Assembly: GCA_965229345.1 (NCBI GenBank)
Contig: OZ245872.1
Coordinates: forward strand, 1,426,001 to 1,490,000
Reading direction: 5' to 3'
DNA length: 64,000 nucleotides
From: PBB1 sp965229345
Lineage (GTDB): Bacteria > Pseudomonadota > Gammaproteobacteria > Burkholderiales > Burkholderiaceae_C
In this document: one piece after another, positions 8,558-16,272 of the stretch
Position numbering within the stretch: position 1 is the first letter of the stretch
Layout: each line of letters begins with the position of its first letter
Made by a program: the position numbers and the translations under genes
The notes under the pieces: generated by a model
Database searches by the model: none
What the model was told of the DNA's origin: nothing
What the model saw: only the letters and a program-made list of their open reading frames with translations

Positions 8558-8863
8558 TGTGGTTAGCGCGTAGGCCAAACAACCAGCGGCTTGATGGGAT
8601 GTCAGCTTTAGTGAATATCGAACAGACGGTGTCGGCCATGAGGCGACATTGGTGCTCTTGTCGGACAGCTGTCCTTCGCCCGGACTCGATCGGATCGCCG
8701 CTTCGAAATGCCGCTGCGGGTGCGGGGCATCTAGCGCTTATGCGCTCACCAGCGGTGCAGTTTGTGCAGAATTCTGCGTATCAAGCTGACCAAGTTCATC
8801 GGTTTCGTCGCCTCGAATGGTGAGTGCAGTTCGAGGTGTCCCTGCACAACTTGATAGGGGCAC
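8558..8863. other. Spacer without recognisable gene between ureD and the NO island
   Basis: About 300 bases with no supported gene on either strand. It begins directly after the intact C-terminal end of ureD. Small inverted repeats occur (for example AGCGC-TTAT-GCGCT at 8733-8746) but no insertion-sequence ends, transposase fragment or attachment site could be recognised. Its base composition is less GC-biased than the flanking genes, so it may be a rearrangement scar. Confidence 0.5.
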
Positions 8864-9517
8864 TCATGGGCGCGGTCCAGGCTCACGCGATGCTGCCTTC
8901 ACCATGGTTTGCTCGCATGGGACCGTGGAATCGCCGCCCGACCGGCGCGTGGCGACAATGAGTAGCCAAACCGCCGCCGTCGCGATCGCGATGACGACGA
9001 GCGCGAGCCCGAGGTCGTGCTGATCGTCAAGCCGATAGGCGTTGCACAGGCGCACCGCGGAATCTTGGTACATGGTTCCGGCCACGCCCGTCATCGGAAG
9101 CACGTTGCCCAAAAAAAATGTCTGCACCACCACGCCTGCGCGCTTCCAGGACAGCCTCAGCGCTGCGCCGCTGGCGATCAGTGCGATCAGCTTTGTTGTC
9201 TCGACCTGCCCATCCACGAGCGCCAGGTCCAGCACCCTCGGGATCATCAGAACCGCCAGCGTGAGCGCGCTGCAGACAAGGCCCGCGATGCCCAGTTCGT
9301 TCCAGCGCTGCGCAGCCTCGAGCCACCGAGTGGGCACACGCTCCACGAGAAGTGCGCCTGCCAGAATCAGGCAGGGGTACTGAATCAGCATGTGCGCGGC
9401 CATGCTGGACTCGATCATTTTCCGCAAGGGTGGCACGAGCATCATGAGCAGCAGGAGCCAAGCCGCTGCCGTTCGCCACGTTGCGGCGCGCTCGGCCGAG
9501 CCTGAGGACAACGTCAT
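8864..9517 (-). CDS. Small polytopic membrane protein of the NO island (weakly CtaG-like)
   Basis: 217-residue protein with about five hydrophobic segments and a charged cytoplasmic tail. I do not recognise the family with certainty. The MAAHMLIQYPCLILAGALLV segment and the later IPRVLDLAL resemble the His-containing helix region of caa3_CtaG proteins, which assist copper delivery to haem-copper oxidases, but the protein is shorter. Its start overlaps the SCO1 stop by four bases, and SCO1 is itself a copper chaperone, so a role in maturing the haem-copper enzymes of this island is a reasonable guess. Nothing in the sequence proves it. Confidence 0.6.
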   Translation of the reverse strand: MTLSSGSAERAATWRTAAAWLLLLMMLVPPLRKMIESSMAAHMLIQYPCLILAGALLVERVPTRWLEAAQRWNELGIAGLVCSALTLAVLMIPRVLDLALVDGQVETTKLIALIASGAALRLSWKRAGVVVQTFFLGNVLPMTGVAGTMYQDSAVRLCNAYRLDDQHDLGLALVVIAIATAAVWLLIVATRRSGGDSTVPCEQTMVKAASREPGPRP

Positions 9518-10143
9518 TTGCCGGCCCCTCGCCGAGCGATCGAGCGCGCGTAGTTCAGCGCGAGGTCGAGCTCGGTGTCGTCGAAGATCCGTACCAGGCG
9601 TCCGCGTCCGTCGAGCACAAGAAGTGCCGCGTTGTGCTCGTAGCCACCGCGACCGTCGTCAATGACCACGACCTGGAACGCCTTCAACAGGCGCTGGAGT
9701 TGATCGACGTCGGGCACTGTGGCGACCGCCCAGCGCTTGGGGTCGGCGCGCCATTGGGCCGCATAACGCTGCAGGCCGACGGCGTCGTCATGGGCCGGAT
9801 CGAAACTGATCGAAAGCAGTTTCACGCCCTCGGCCTGTGGCGCCGCGAGTGCCTGCTGAAGTTGCTGGAATCCGCTGCCGAGCGTGGTGCACACCGTCGG
9901 GCAACGTGTGTAGACAAAATCGACGATCGTGGCTCTGTCAGCGCCCGCCAGGAAAGTGTGCAGGTCCGCGTCGATCATGCCGGGGCCTGAGAGCGCCGCC
10001 TTCGGCGCGGGCACGGGTTGCTCGATCACGGTCAGGCGGCGTGCGCCCTCTGCGGTCCAGACCTGGAAGTCTTCGGTGATCCAGGCGGCGCTCCACCAGC
10101 CGAGCAACGCCAGGGAAAGACTGGCCAGCGCGGTTCGCAGCAT
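9514..10143 (-). CDS. SCO1/SenC family copper chaperone
   Basis: 209-residue thioredoxin-fold protein anchored by one N-terminal hydrophobic helix (about residues 5-23). It carries the copper-binding CxxxC motif (C81, C85 in VYTRCPTVC) and the distal ligand H170 in YEHNAALLV. SCO proteins deliver or reduce copper for the CuA or CuB centres of haem-copper oxidases in the periplasm. The start at 10143 shares one base with the stop of nsrR (TGATG), so it belongs to the same operon as the cbb3-like genes and is probably devoted to their CuB site. Confidence 0.9.
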   Translation of the reverse strand: MLRTALASLSLALLGWWSAAWITEDFQVWTAEGARRLTVIEQPVPAPKAALSGPGMIDADLHTFLAGADRATIVDFVYTRCPTVCTTLGSGFQQLQQALAAPQAEGVKLLSISFDPAHDDAVGLQRYAAQWRADPKRWAVATVPDVDQLQRLLKAFQVVVIDDGRGGYEHNAALLVLDGRGRLVRIFDDTELDLALNYARSIARRGAGK

Positions 10144-10604
10144 CAGGCCACGCGCATGCGCACGACCGGCGAACGCTTGCGTGTTCCAGGCTTGGCGGCG
10201 AGTGTTGCCGGGGGCACGATGTCGGCGAGCGTGTGGCGGTCCAGCCCGTCCATGAACCCTTGCAACGCGTTTTGCAGAACACCGGTGAGTCGGCAACGGC
10301 CCGTCAAGGTGCAGGCGCTTCCGCTCGCGAAGCACTCGACCAGAAAGAAGTCGGGCTCGATGTCGCGCACCACGGCGCCCAAGTTGATCTCGCCCGCCGG
10401 TCTTGCCAAACGCAGCCCGCCGCCTTTTCCTCGCACTGTAGCGAGCCAGCCCGCCACCGCGAGCTGGTGCGTAACTTTCATCAAGTGAGCTTCAGAGATG
10501 GCGTACGCCTGTGCCACTTCGGCGATGGTGCAGAGGCGGTCCGGCTGTTGCGCTGCATACATCAACAGCCGCAGCGCGTAGTCCGACATCATGGTCAACC
10601 GCAT
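10143..10604 (-). CDS. nsrR: NsrR-type Rrf2-family NO-sensing repressor
   Basis: 153-residue Rrf2 regulator. The N-terminal winged helix begins MRLTMMSDYALRLLMYAA, and the three Fe-S cluster ligands are C91, C98 and C104 in the loop FLVECFASGSACTLTGRC. That spacing pattern is typical of NsrR, whose Fe-S cluster is nitrosylated by NO, releasing DNA. IscR has a different ligand context. The gene lies inside the NO-detoxification operon, and an NsrR-like operator lies at 15202-15224, so it most likely autoregulates the island. The stop of the upstream cytochrome gene is two bases from this ATG. Confidence 0.88.
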   Translation of the reverse strand: MRLTMMSDYALRLLMYAAQQPDRLCTIAEVAQAYAISEAHLMKVTHQLAVAGWLATVRGKGGGLRLARPAGEINLGAVVRDIEPDFFLVECFASGSACTLTGRCRLTGVLQNALQGFMDGLDRHTLADIVPPATLAAKPGTRKRSPVVRMRVA

Positions 10605-10606
10605 GA

Positions 10607-11212
10607 TCAGGGCGTCTTTCCGGTCAGCGTCTTCAACTCGTCGCCGCCCGCGAACGGCGTTTTGCGTTCGCTGGCCTTGCGTTCGGTCGCGATCAGACCG
10701 CTCTTGATCGCGGCAGATTTGTTGGACCATGCGCTGCGAACATGGCTGAGCACCGCCGCCAGCTCGGCGTCGCCCAGTTGCGCGAAGCTCGGCATCGCCC
10801 CCTTGTAAACCTGACCTGCGACGCTGATGTCGCCCGTTACCCCGTGAAGCACGATGTTGGCCAGGATGCGCGGATCGCCGTTGACCCATTCCGAACCGTC
10901 GAGCGGCGGGAACACGCCAGGCAACCCCTTGCCCGTCGCTTGATGGCAAGCGACGCAATTGGCGCCGTAGACCTGCTGCCCGTCGGCGCCCTGGCCGGGG
11001 CGAACGACGGCCGGTCGAAGGTCAGCCAGCGTGCGACGGTCGCCGAGTTCGGGCCGGCCGAACGGCTCCGACAGCAAGATGTAGAGCACGCCGGTCAGCA
11101 CCACCGCGAGCGTGATCACCGCAACGATCAATGGAATCGGCTGGCTGCGTTCGGACGGCTCGGTCGTCTCGCGCTGTTGCGCGCGGCGGCCCGGTTCGGA
11201 TTCATTTGACAT
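10607..11212 (-). CDS. Membrane-anchored monohaem cytochrome c (possible CcoP substitute)
   Basis: 201-residue protein with a cytoplasmic N-terminal tail, one transmembrane anchor (about residues 25-48), and a periplasmic cytochrome c domain holding one haem site, CVACH at 86-90. A probable sixth ligand is M140 in YKGAMPSF. A charged 30-residue tail follows. Its place after ccoO and ccoN is that normally taken by the dihaem subunit CcoP, but only one haem motif is present. It probably passes electrons to the CcoO/CcoN pair. The ATG at 11212 fits the coding frame and the anchor. Confidence 0.85.
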   Translation of the reverse strand: MSNESEPGRRAQQRETTEPSERSQPIPLIVAVITLAVVLTGVLYILLSEPFGRPELGDRRTLADLRPAVVRPGQGADGQQVYGANCVACHQATGKGLPGVFPPLDGSEWVNGDPRILANIVLHGVTGDISVAGQVYKGAMPSFAQLGDAELAAVLSHVRSAWSNKSAAIKSGLIATERKASERKTPFAGGDELKTLTGKTP

Positions 11213-11238
11213 GGTGTCGGCCTTGCTTTGAATCAGCG

Positions 11239-11829
11239 TCAGGGCTTCGGCTCGGGGGGCAGAACCGGGTAGGTGTGGTCGAGCGCCTGCAGGTACTTGA
11301 CCAGGTCGAGCGCCTCGGGCGTGGGCACCACCACCTTGCCAGCGGGGCTGTAGCCCGGCGGCAGGTTGAGGACCTGTTCGCCTTCTTCTGCGGCTACCTT
11401 CACGTAGAAAAGATAAGGGTAGGCCGGCATGATCGAACCCGGCACGTAGGCGCGCGGCTGGTACAGGTGGCCGAGATGCCAGTCTTTGCTGGGCTGGCGT
11501 GCGCCGATGTTGAACAGGTCGGGGCCGGTGCGCATGCTGCCGAGCAGGTGAGGCCGGTCGTACACGTAGTCGGCCGGCACGGAGGCGCGGCCCCACCCGC
11601 GTTCGAGGTCGGGGCCGAAGTTCCGATCGCGCGGCTGCTGGGTATGGCAGTACACGCAGCCGTTGGCCACGTAGACGTTCCGCCCTCGCAGTTGCTCACT
11701 GGTGTATGCCCTGAGGCCGGGCAGCGGCTTGATGTCGCGCACCTGGATGTAGGGCAACACCACCAGCGCTGCCGTTGCCAGGCTCAGCGCCACCATGGCG
11801 CCGGCTGCGAGCTTGACTTCATTGTCCAT
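11239..11829 (-). CDS. ccoO: cbb3-type oxidase subunit II-like monohaem cytochrome c
   Basis: 196-residue CcoO/FixO-family protein. It has one N-terminal membrane helix (about 8-26), the haem-binding CVYCH at 58-62 (GRNVYVANGCVYCHTQQ), and the family segment GPDLFNIGARQPSKDWHLGH. A methionine ligand candidate is in PGSIMPAYPYLF. It transfers electrons to the CcoN catalytic subunit. The start lies 11 bases inside the end of ccoN, showing tight coupling. It is slightly shorter than typical CcoO proteins. Confidence 0.88.
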   Translation of the reverse strand: MDNEVKLAAGAMVALSLATAALVVLPYIQVRDIKPLPGLRAYTSEQLRGRNVYVANGCVYCHTQQPRDRNFGPDLERGWGRASVPADYVYDRPHLLGSMRTGPDLFNIGARQPSKDWHLGHLYQPRAYVPGSIMPAYPYLFYVKVAAEEGEQVLNLPPGYSPAGKVVVPTPEALDLVKYLQALDHTYPVLPPEPKP

Positions 11830-13480
11830 TCGCGCGCTCCTGAAGGCCCTGTTGCCAGAACAGCGCAGCACTGGTGCGTGTCGGCCCGAAACGCAGCGCC
11901 ATCGCGAGGAAGTGGAAGACGAAGATCAGGTGGCTGAGCAACATCAACGATCCCCCCACCGAGCGCGAGAAGAGATAGGGCGCCATCAACGTGACAGACT
12001 CCATGAAGGGCCGCTTCGCGTCGAGCATCGCCTCGCCCTGCAGCCAGCCCCCGATCGAGAGGCCGATGAAATAGACCAGGATGCCGATCGCCGCGAGCCA
12101 GAACTGCAGCGTGATCAGTTTCGGATAGGGCCACTCCCAGTTGAGCACGCGCGGCATCATGAAGTAGATCGCACCAAACAGCACCATCGTGACGAAGCCG
12201 TAGGCGCCCAGATGCGCATGCGCGACCGTGAAGTGCGTGAAGTGAGTCACCTGGTTCACGCTGCGCAGCGATTCGAGCGTGCCTTGAAGCGACGACGCCA
12301 TGTACATCAGGCCGCCGAACATCATGAAGCGCAAGGTCGGCGAGTAGCGCGCCAGGTGCATGCGACCGCGCAGCGTGCCGCCCATGTTGATGCTGAAGGC
12401 GATGACCGGAATGATCATCATCACGCTCTGCACGATCGACAGCGTGGTCAGCCAACCGGGCACCGGGCCGCCGATCAGGTGGTGGCCGCCGACTTGCCCG
12501 TAGAAGAACGCGAGCGTCCAGAAGCCGAGTATCGACAGGTTGTACGAGCTGACCGGGCGCCCGATGATCTTGGGCAAGAAGTAGTAGATCGCGCCGACGC
12601 TGACCGGCGTGAACCACAGGCCCAGCACGTTGTGGCCGTACCACCAGTTGGTGGTGGCCTGCTGCACGCCGGTGTGCACGCCGGGCAGCTTGCCGACCAG
12701 GAACAGCAGCGCGATCCAGAGCAGCGCCGCGACCATGTACCAGACGCTGACGTACAGGTGCTCGACCTTGCGGTTCACCAGCGTGAACAGCACCGGCAGG
12801 ATCACGAGCACGAAGCCGACGAAGATGAAGATCGCGAACTGCCACGGAATCTCGAGGTACTCCATGCCGTCGCTCCAGCCGGTGCCGATCGCGCCGATGC
12901 CGCCGGCGATGCCGGTGTTGATCAACGCGCCGCCGAGCATGGCCCAGATGCCCCCGAGCAGGCGCGTGCCCAGCAGGCGGGGCAGCACCCAGAGAATCAT
13001 GCCGAGCGCAGCGTTCGTGATCCAGCCGTACAGCACCGCGGTGAGGTGCACGCTGCGCATGCGGCCGAAGGTCATCCAGGCTTCGCTCACCAGCCAGTCG
13101 GGCGCATGCAGCTTGATCGACGAGACCAAGCCGGCGGTCGAACCCAACAGCAACCACATGCAGGCGAACGCGATGAACATGAACACCGGGAAGGCGGACG
13201 ACTGATCCGAGGCGACCCGCGCTTCGATGGTCGCCACATCGACCGCGTCGACCGCTGGGATCGGGGCATCGCGTGCGCCGACTGCGCCCTGCATCGAACG
13301 CTGCGCCTTCTCGGTGAGCGCCGGATCGTCGACCTTGCCGAGCTCGCCAGGGGCAAAAATGACGGAGGCGGCGACGGGGTTCTCGACCAGAAGGCCCTGG
13401 CGCAGCGACCACACGAAGACGAACAGGCCGATGATCGACAGCACGAAAGCGCCGAGCAGACTCATGATTGCACTGTCCAT
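11819..13480 (-). CDS. ccoN: cbb3-type haem-copper oxidase subunit I with N-terminal CcoS-like extension
   Basis: 553-residue catalytic subunit of the C-family of haem-copper oxygen reductases. Metal ligands visible by alignment with CcoN are H145 and H423 (low-spin haem b), H283 (WWYGH), H333 and H334 (GGHH) for CuB, and H421 for haem b3. The helix-VII tyrosine Y393 of oxygen reductases is retained in LMYMASSLQG, but the usual STFEG glutamate is replaced by Q399. The first roughly 65 residues (FVFVWSLRQGLLVEN region) resemble the separate assembly protein CcoS, so this looks like a CcoS-CcoN fusion. No ccoP, ccoQ, ccoG or ccoI is nearby. It may be an oxidase used during NO stress or an NO reductase. 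Confidence 0.88.
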   Translation of the reverse strand: MDSAIMSLLGAFVLSIIGLFVFVWSLRQGLLVENPVAASVIFAPGELGKVDDPALTEKAQRSMQGAVGARDAPIPAVDAVDVATIEARVASDQSSAFPVFMFIAFACMWLLLGSTAGLVSSIKLHAPDWLVSEAWMTFGRMRSVHLTAVLYGWITNAALGMILWVLPRLLGTRLLGGIWAMLGGALINTGIAGGIGAIGTGWSDGMEYLEIPWQFAIFIFVGFVLVILPVLFTLVNRKVEHLYVSVWYMVAALLWIALLFLVGKLPGVHTGVQQATTNWWYGHNVLGLWFTPVSVGAIYYFLPKIIGRPVSSYNLSILGFWTLAFFYGQVGGHHLIGGPVPGWLTTLSIVQSVMMIIPVIAFSINMGGTLRGRMHLARYSPTLRFMMFGGLMYMASSLQGTLESLRSVNQVTHFTHFTVAHAHLGAYGFVTMVLFGAIYFMMPRVLNWEWPYPKLITLQFWLAAIGILVYFIGLSIGGWLQGEAMLDAKRPFMESVTLMAPYLFSRSVGGSLMLLSHLIFVFHFLAMALRFGPTRTSAALFWQQGLQERANGQ

Positions 13481-13602
13481 CAGTTCACCTCTTGTGATGC
13501 CGCGATTCGCGGCCCGCCGGGGTCGGGAGTGTGCATCCTGATCCCGCTCCGCGTCTTGTCATAGCTTGCTGTGGGCATGTCGGCCCTGTTGCTCGCCCGC
13601 AT

Positions 13603-14832
13603 TCAACTCTTCGACGCATCGGCACGCGGCCGGATCATCAGCGAAGCAAACCGCTCGATGTAGATCGCAAACGCAGCGATCCAGCACACCGCTGCGCCTT
13701 CGAGCAACCCGTGCACCGAGAACGGGAGCAATGCCAGCAGTCGAAGCACCACGGCTGCAAGCATGAGCCAGAAACTCGCGAGCATCCAGCGATCGATCAG
13801 CAACGGTCGCCCCAGGTGGCCGAGCGCGGTGCGCGTGATCATGCCGATGATCAGAACCGACAGCCCACCCATCGCGATCAGGTGAATCGGCCAGGCCGCG
13901 CGCAGTGGCTGACCGGATGCGCGGACCGCTGCCAGCAGCAGGCCCGCATTCAAGAGGGCGTAACCGGCGTGGAGTATCCAGAGGATTGGTTTGTGCCGCG
14001 CCGCCCAGGGCTGCCACGCCAGCGCCTGGGCCAAGCCGATGGTGGCCGCCAACGTCAACGGAACGGCTGCCCATTGCCCGTGGCCAGAAAGCACGAAGCC
14101 GATCGCGACCGCCGCTGCGGCAATCTGCCAATGACCGCTGCGCGTGTGCATCGGGAGCTCGAGACCGGGCAGGGCGCGCATGGCAAAGAACGGGATCACA
14201 CGGCGCCCGACTAGCAGCGCGATGATGGCCATGCACACGAGCGCGGCCTCGAAAAATTGCATCGGCACTGCGCCCCCGCCACCGACTGCGATCAGGTACA
14301 GGCCATCCAGAACCCCCAGCGCGAACAAGAGCCACGGCACACCGTAGTTGCGCAGGTTCCGGCTCTTGGCCACCACCCGCAGCATGGCCGCGCCAGCCAA
14401 CGCGAAGCAGGCGAGTTCGCACGCCGCTGCAGCAATGAAGATGAATCGACCGGGCAACAGAAACCCCAGCCGAGCGAGCACCCACAGGCAGCACAGCAGA
14501 CCCAGAGGTCGGCCATGCAAGGGGTTGATGCCGGTCCAGGTGGCGCCAGCCGTCAGAAGGAAGCCGACCGCGATGGTGGCGATGAAGCCCCACAACATTT
14601 CGTGCGCGTGCCAAGAGACACCCTGCATCACGCCCTGCGCAAACGCGGGCGCAAAGACCCAGATGGCGATCGACAGTGCGGCCCAGCCTGAGCCTGCGAG
14701 GTACAGAGGGCGAAACCCCATCTGCAGAAACGCGCCGAGCGCAGGGCGTGCGCGCGATGCAGGCCGTGGCTCGGCGATGACATGCAGTTCAGGCAAACGA
14801 GTGTTCCTGCGGAATGCGATCAGGCGTGTCAT
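13603..14832 (-). CDS. nnrS: NnrS family membrane protein
   Basis: 409-residue protein with about twelve hydrophobic segments, normal length for NnrS. Family signatures include HEMLWGFIATIAVGFLLTA, the WTGINPLHGRPL loop, GRRVIPFF and IGMITRTALGHLGR. NnrS is a haem- and copper-containing membrane protein linked to denitrification and protection against NO stress; its exact reaction is unsettled. The ATG at 14832 lies 44 bases inside the end of the haemoglobin gene. A downstream start would lose conserved sequence, so the overlap is accepted. A 122-base gap with no clear promoter separates it from ccoN. Confidence 0.88.
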   Translation of the reverse strand: MTRLIAFRRNTRLPELHVIAEPRPASRARPALGAFLQMGFRPLYLAGSGWAALSIAIWVFAPAFAQGVMQGVSWHAHEMLWGFIATIAVGFLLTAGATWTGINPLHGRPLGLLCCLWVLARLGFLLPGRFIFIAAAACELACFALAGAAMLRVVAKSRNLRNYGVPWLLFALGVLDGLYLIAVGGGGAVPMQFFEAALVCMAIIALLVGRRVIPFFAMRALPGLELPMHTRSGHWQIAAAAVAIGFVLSGHGQWAAVPLTLAATIGLAQALAWQPWAARHKPILWILHAGYALLNAGLLLAAVRASGQPLRAAWPIHLIAMGGLSVLIIGMITRTALGHLGRPLLIDRWMLASFWLMLAAVVLRLLALLPFSVHGLLEGAAVCWIAAFAIYIERFASLMIRPRADASKS

Positions 14833-15193
14833 TCATCTGGTAGCCGTACCAAAGGCTTTGTGCAATGCGCGCGGCCAGGTCGTCGGCACGCGCGCGCAAG
14901 CCGGGGTTGCCGAGTGACAGCGTCGTTTCACGAAACAGAGAGAGCCAGCGTTCGAACATGTGCACATCAAGGCCGGGCAGCGCCGCGTGCCTAGGCATCG
15001 GCGTTCCCCGGTAGCGCCCCGTTCCACGCAGGGTCGACGACCAGAAGTCGACCATCTTCTCCAAGTGGTGATCCCAGTCGGCCACATGCGCGTCGAAGAA
15101 CGGCCCCAGGACCGCATCCTGCCGAACCTTTGCATAAAAGCCGTGGACGAGTTGCGCAACATCGTCTTCATCGCAGAGGTCTGCTCGTGACAT
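14789..15193 (-). CDS. Group III truncated haemoglobin
   Basis: 134-residue globin of the trHbP class. Expected haem-pocket residues are B10 Tyr20 (LVHGFYAKV), the distal-region HHLEKMVDFWSS segment, the proximal His78 in LPGLDVHMFERWL, and Trp115 near the C terminus. Group III globins such as Campylobacter Ctb bind O2/NO and are tied to nitrosative-stress defence. It is the first gene of the leftward NO operon. The promoter, with a near-consensus TTGACA -35 box, is overlapped by the NsrR-like operator. No strong ribosome-binding site is visible before its ATG. Confidence 0.88.
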   Translation of the reverse strand: MSRADLCDEDDVAQLVHGFYAKVRQDAVLGPFFDAHVADWDHHLEKMVDFWSSTLRGTGRYRGTPMPRHAALPGLDVHMFERWLSLFRETTLSLGNPGLRARADDLAARIAQSLWYGYQMNDTPDRIPQEHSFA

Positions 15194-15201
15194 GATTTTT
15201 T

Positions 15202-15224
15202 AAGATATACAAAATATATATCTT
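15202..15224. promoter_or_regulatory. NsrR operator candidate between divergent NO operons
   Basis: A 23-base AT-rich inverted repeat with outer arms AAGATATA and TATATCTT and an 11-1-11 layout matches the known NsrR site architecture (AAGATG-type arms). It stands out sharply from the GC-rich surroundings. It lies 8 bases upstream of the haemoglobin ATG and 32 bases upstream of the cupin ATG, so one site could control both directions. Confidence 0.8.
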
Positions 15225-15247
15225 ATAGCTTGTCCTTTTCCTGTCAA
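15220..15247 (-). promoter_or_regulatory. Sigma-70-type promoter of the leftward NO operon
   Basis: Reading leftward, a perfect TTGACA -35 box (15247-15242) is followed after 16 bases by TAAGAT (15225-15220) as -10 box. Transcription would begin near 15213, about 20 bases before the haemoglobin ATG. The NsrR-like operator covers the -10 box and start point, a classic repression geometry. Confidence 0.6.
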
Positions 15248-15256
15248 GAGAGCAGC

Positions 15257-15655
15257 ATGGGTTCGTTAGCGCACAGACGCCCCGCCGGGGCCTCGCGAAA
15301 CTTGTTCCGGGAGATTCGACAAGTGGCCATTCACCATGCGCTTTCGGGCGAGATGATCGACGTTCGCCCGCTGGCCGGCGCCATCACGAGCGCCAGTACC
15401 GCGACGCTGTACAAGACGCAACACCTCGAGGTGTTTCGCCTCGTCCTGCTCGCCGGCAAGCAGATACCCGAGCACCAGGTTGTCGGCGAATTGACGGTTC
15501 AGTGCCTGGAAGGAAGCGTCGAGTTCTCCATCGGCACGACGCACGACGTGATGCGGGCGGGCGACCTCAAATGCCTGGCGGGCGGTATTCCTCACGCGCT
15601 GCGGGCGCTCGAGGATTCATCCGTTCTGGTCACGTTGCTGCTTCATGGCGCTTAA
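15257..15655 (+). CDS. Small cupin-domain protein
   Basis: 132-residue protein with a single cupin barrel: QIPEHQVVGELTVQCLEGSVEFSIG is the first cupin motif and GDLKCLAGGIPHALRALEDS the second, with His residues as candidate metal ligands. The reaction is unknown. The ATG at 15257, preceded by AAGAG, is preferred over a TTG at 15230 that would fall next to the operator. As first gene of the rightward NO operon it may be an NO-responsive metal-binding or small-molecule-binding protein. Confidence 0.8.
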   Translation: MGSLAHRRPAGASRNLFREIRQVAIHHALSGEMIDVRPLAGAITSASTATLYKTQHLEVFRLVLLAGKQIPEHQVVGELTVQCLEGSVEFSIGTTHDVMRAGDLKCLAGGIPHALRALEDSSVLVTLLLHGA

Positions 15656-15699
15656 CGCCATGAGCATCGTTGTCCGGTTGTGGGTGCGGTGGTGGCGCG

Positions 15700-16272
15700 A
15701 TGCCTGACCTCATGATCTGCACCATCGGCCATTCGAATCGTCCGATCGAAGATTTCATCGGGCTGCTCTGGTCGAACGAAGTGGCCAGCGTGATCGATGT
15801 GCGAACCATCCCGAAGTCGCGCCACAACCCGCAATTCAATCTCGACGCGCTCCGCGACGAGCTCCCTGCCGCCGGCATCGAATACGTGCACATCCCCGGT
15901 CTGGGCGGCCTGCGCCATGCACTCGCCAATTCGCCGAACGGCGGGTGGCACAACGCGTCGTTCAAAGGTTATGCCGACTACATGCAGACGCCGGAGTTCG
16001 CCTCCAGCGTCGATCAGGTGGTGGCGCTTGCGCGCAGTCGGCGTTGCACGCTGATGTGCGCCGAGGCGGTGCCCTGGCGTTGCCACCGATCGATGATCGC
16101 CGACGCGCTTCTCGTTCGGGGCTTGCGGGTGGAGGACATCATCAGCGCGCACGGACGCAAGCCGCACGCGCTCACCTCGTTCGCCCGGGTCGAAGGATTG
16201 CACGTGACGTACCCACCGCCCGACGTGGACAACGCAGCGCTCGTTCCCAAAGGCGTGGGGAAAGGTGCATGA
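15700..16272 (+). CDS. DUF488 family protein
   Basis: 190-residue DUF488 protein. The family hallmarks are the start MICTIGHSNRPIEDF, VIDVRTIPKSRHNPQFN, the GLGGLRHA segment, and the Cys-containing box LMCAEAVPWRCHRSMIADAL. No biochemical function is established for the family; conserved Cys, Arg and His residues suggest nucleic-acid or redox chemistry. The stop overlaps the start of the glycosylase gene by four bases, so these two are made together and a role in DNA repair after NO damage is possible. The ATG at 15700 is preferred to an upstream TTG. Confidence 0.85.
   Translation: MPDLMICTIGHSNRPIEDFIGLLWSNEVASVIDVRTIPKSRHNPQFNLDALRDELPAAGIEYVHIPGLGGLRHALANSPNGGWHNASFKGYADYMQTPEFASSVDQVVALARSRRCTLMCAEAVPWRCHRSMIADALLVRGLRVEDIISAHGRKPHALTSFARVEGLHVTYPPPDVDNAALVPKGVGKGA

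Noticed and set aside
8639..8865. Possible transposase remnant or short basic peptide in the spacer after ureD
   Set aside because: No insertion-sequence ends, no recognisable transposase motif and no start signal; too short to support.
11795..13564. A 589-codon open frame on the plus strand opposite ccoN
   Set aside because: Antisense shadow of a strongly supported oxidase gene; composition (Asp/His/Arg/Gln) is artefactual.
15226..15248. FNR/Anr-type site (TTG...CAA) next to the NsrR operator
   Set aside because: The half-sites TTGTC and GTCAA are too far apart for the 14-base FNR layout; the TGTCAA is better explained as the leftward -35 box.
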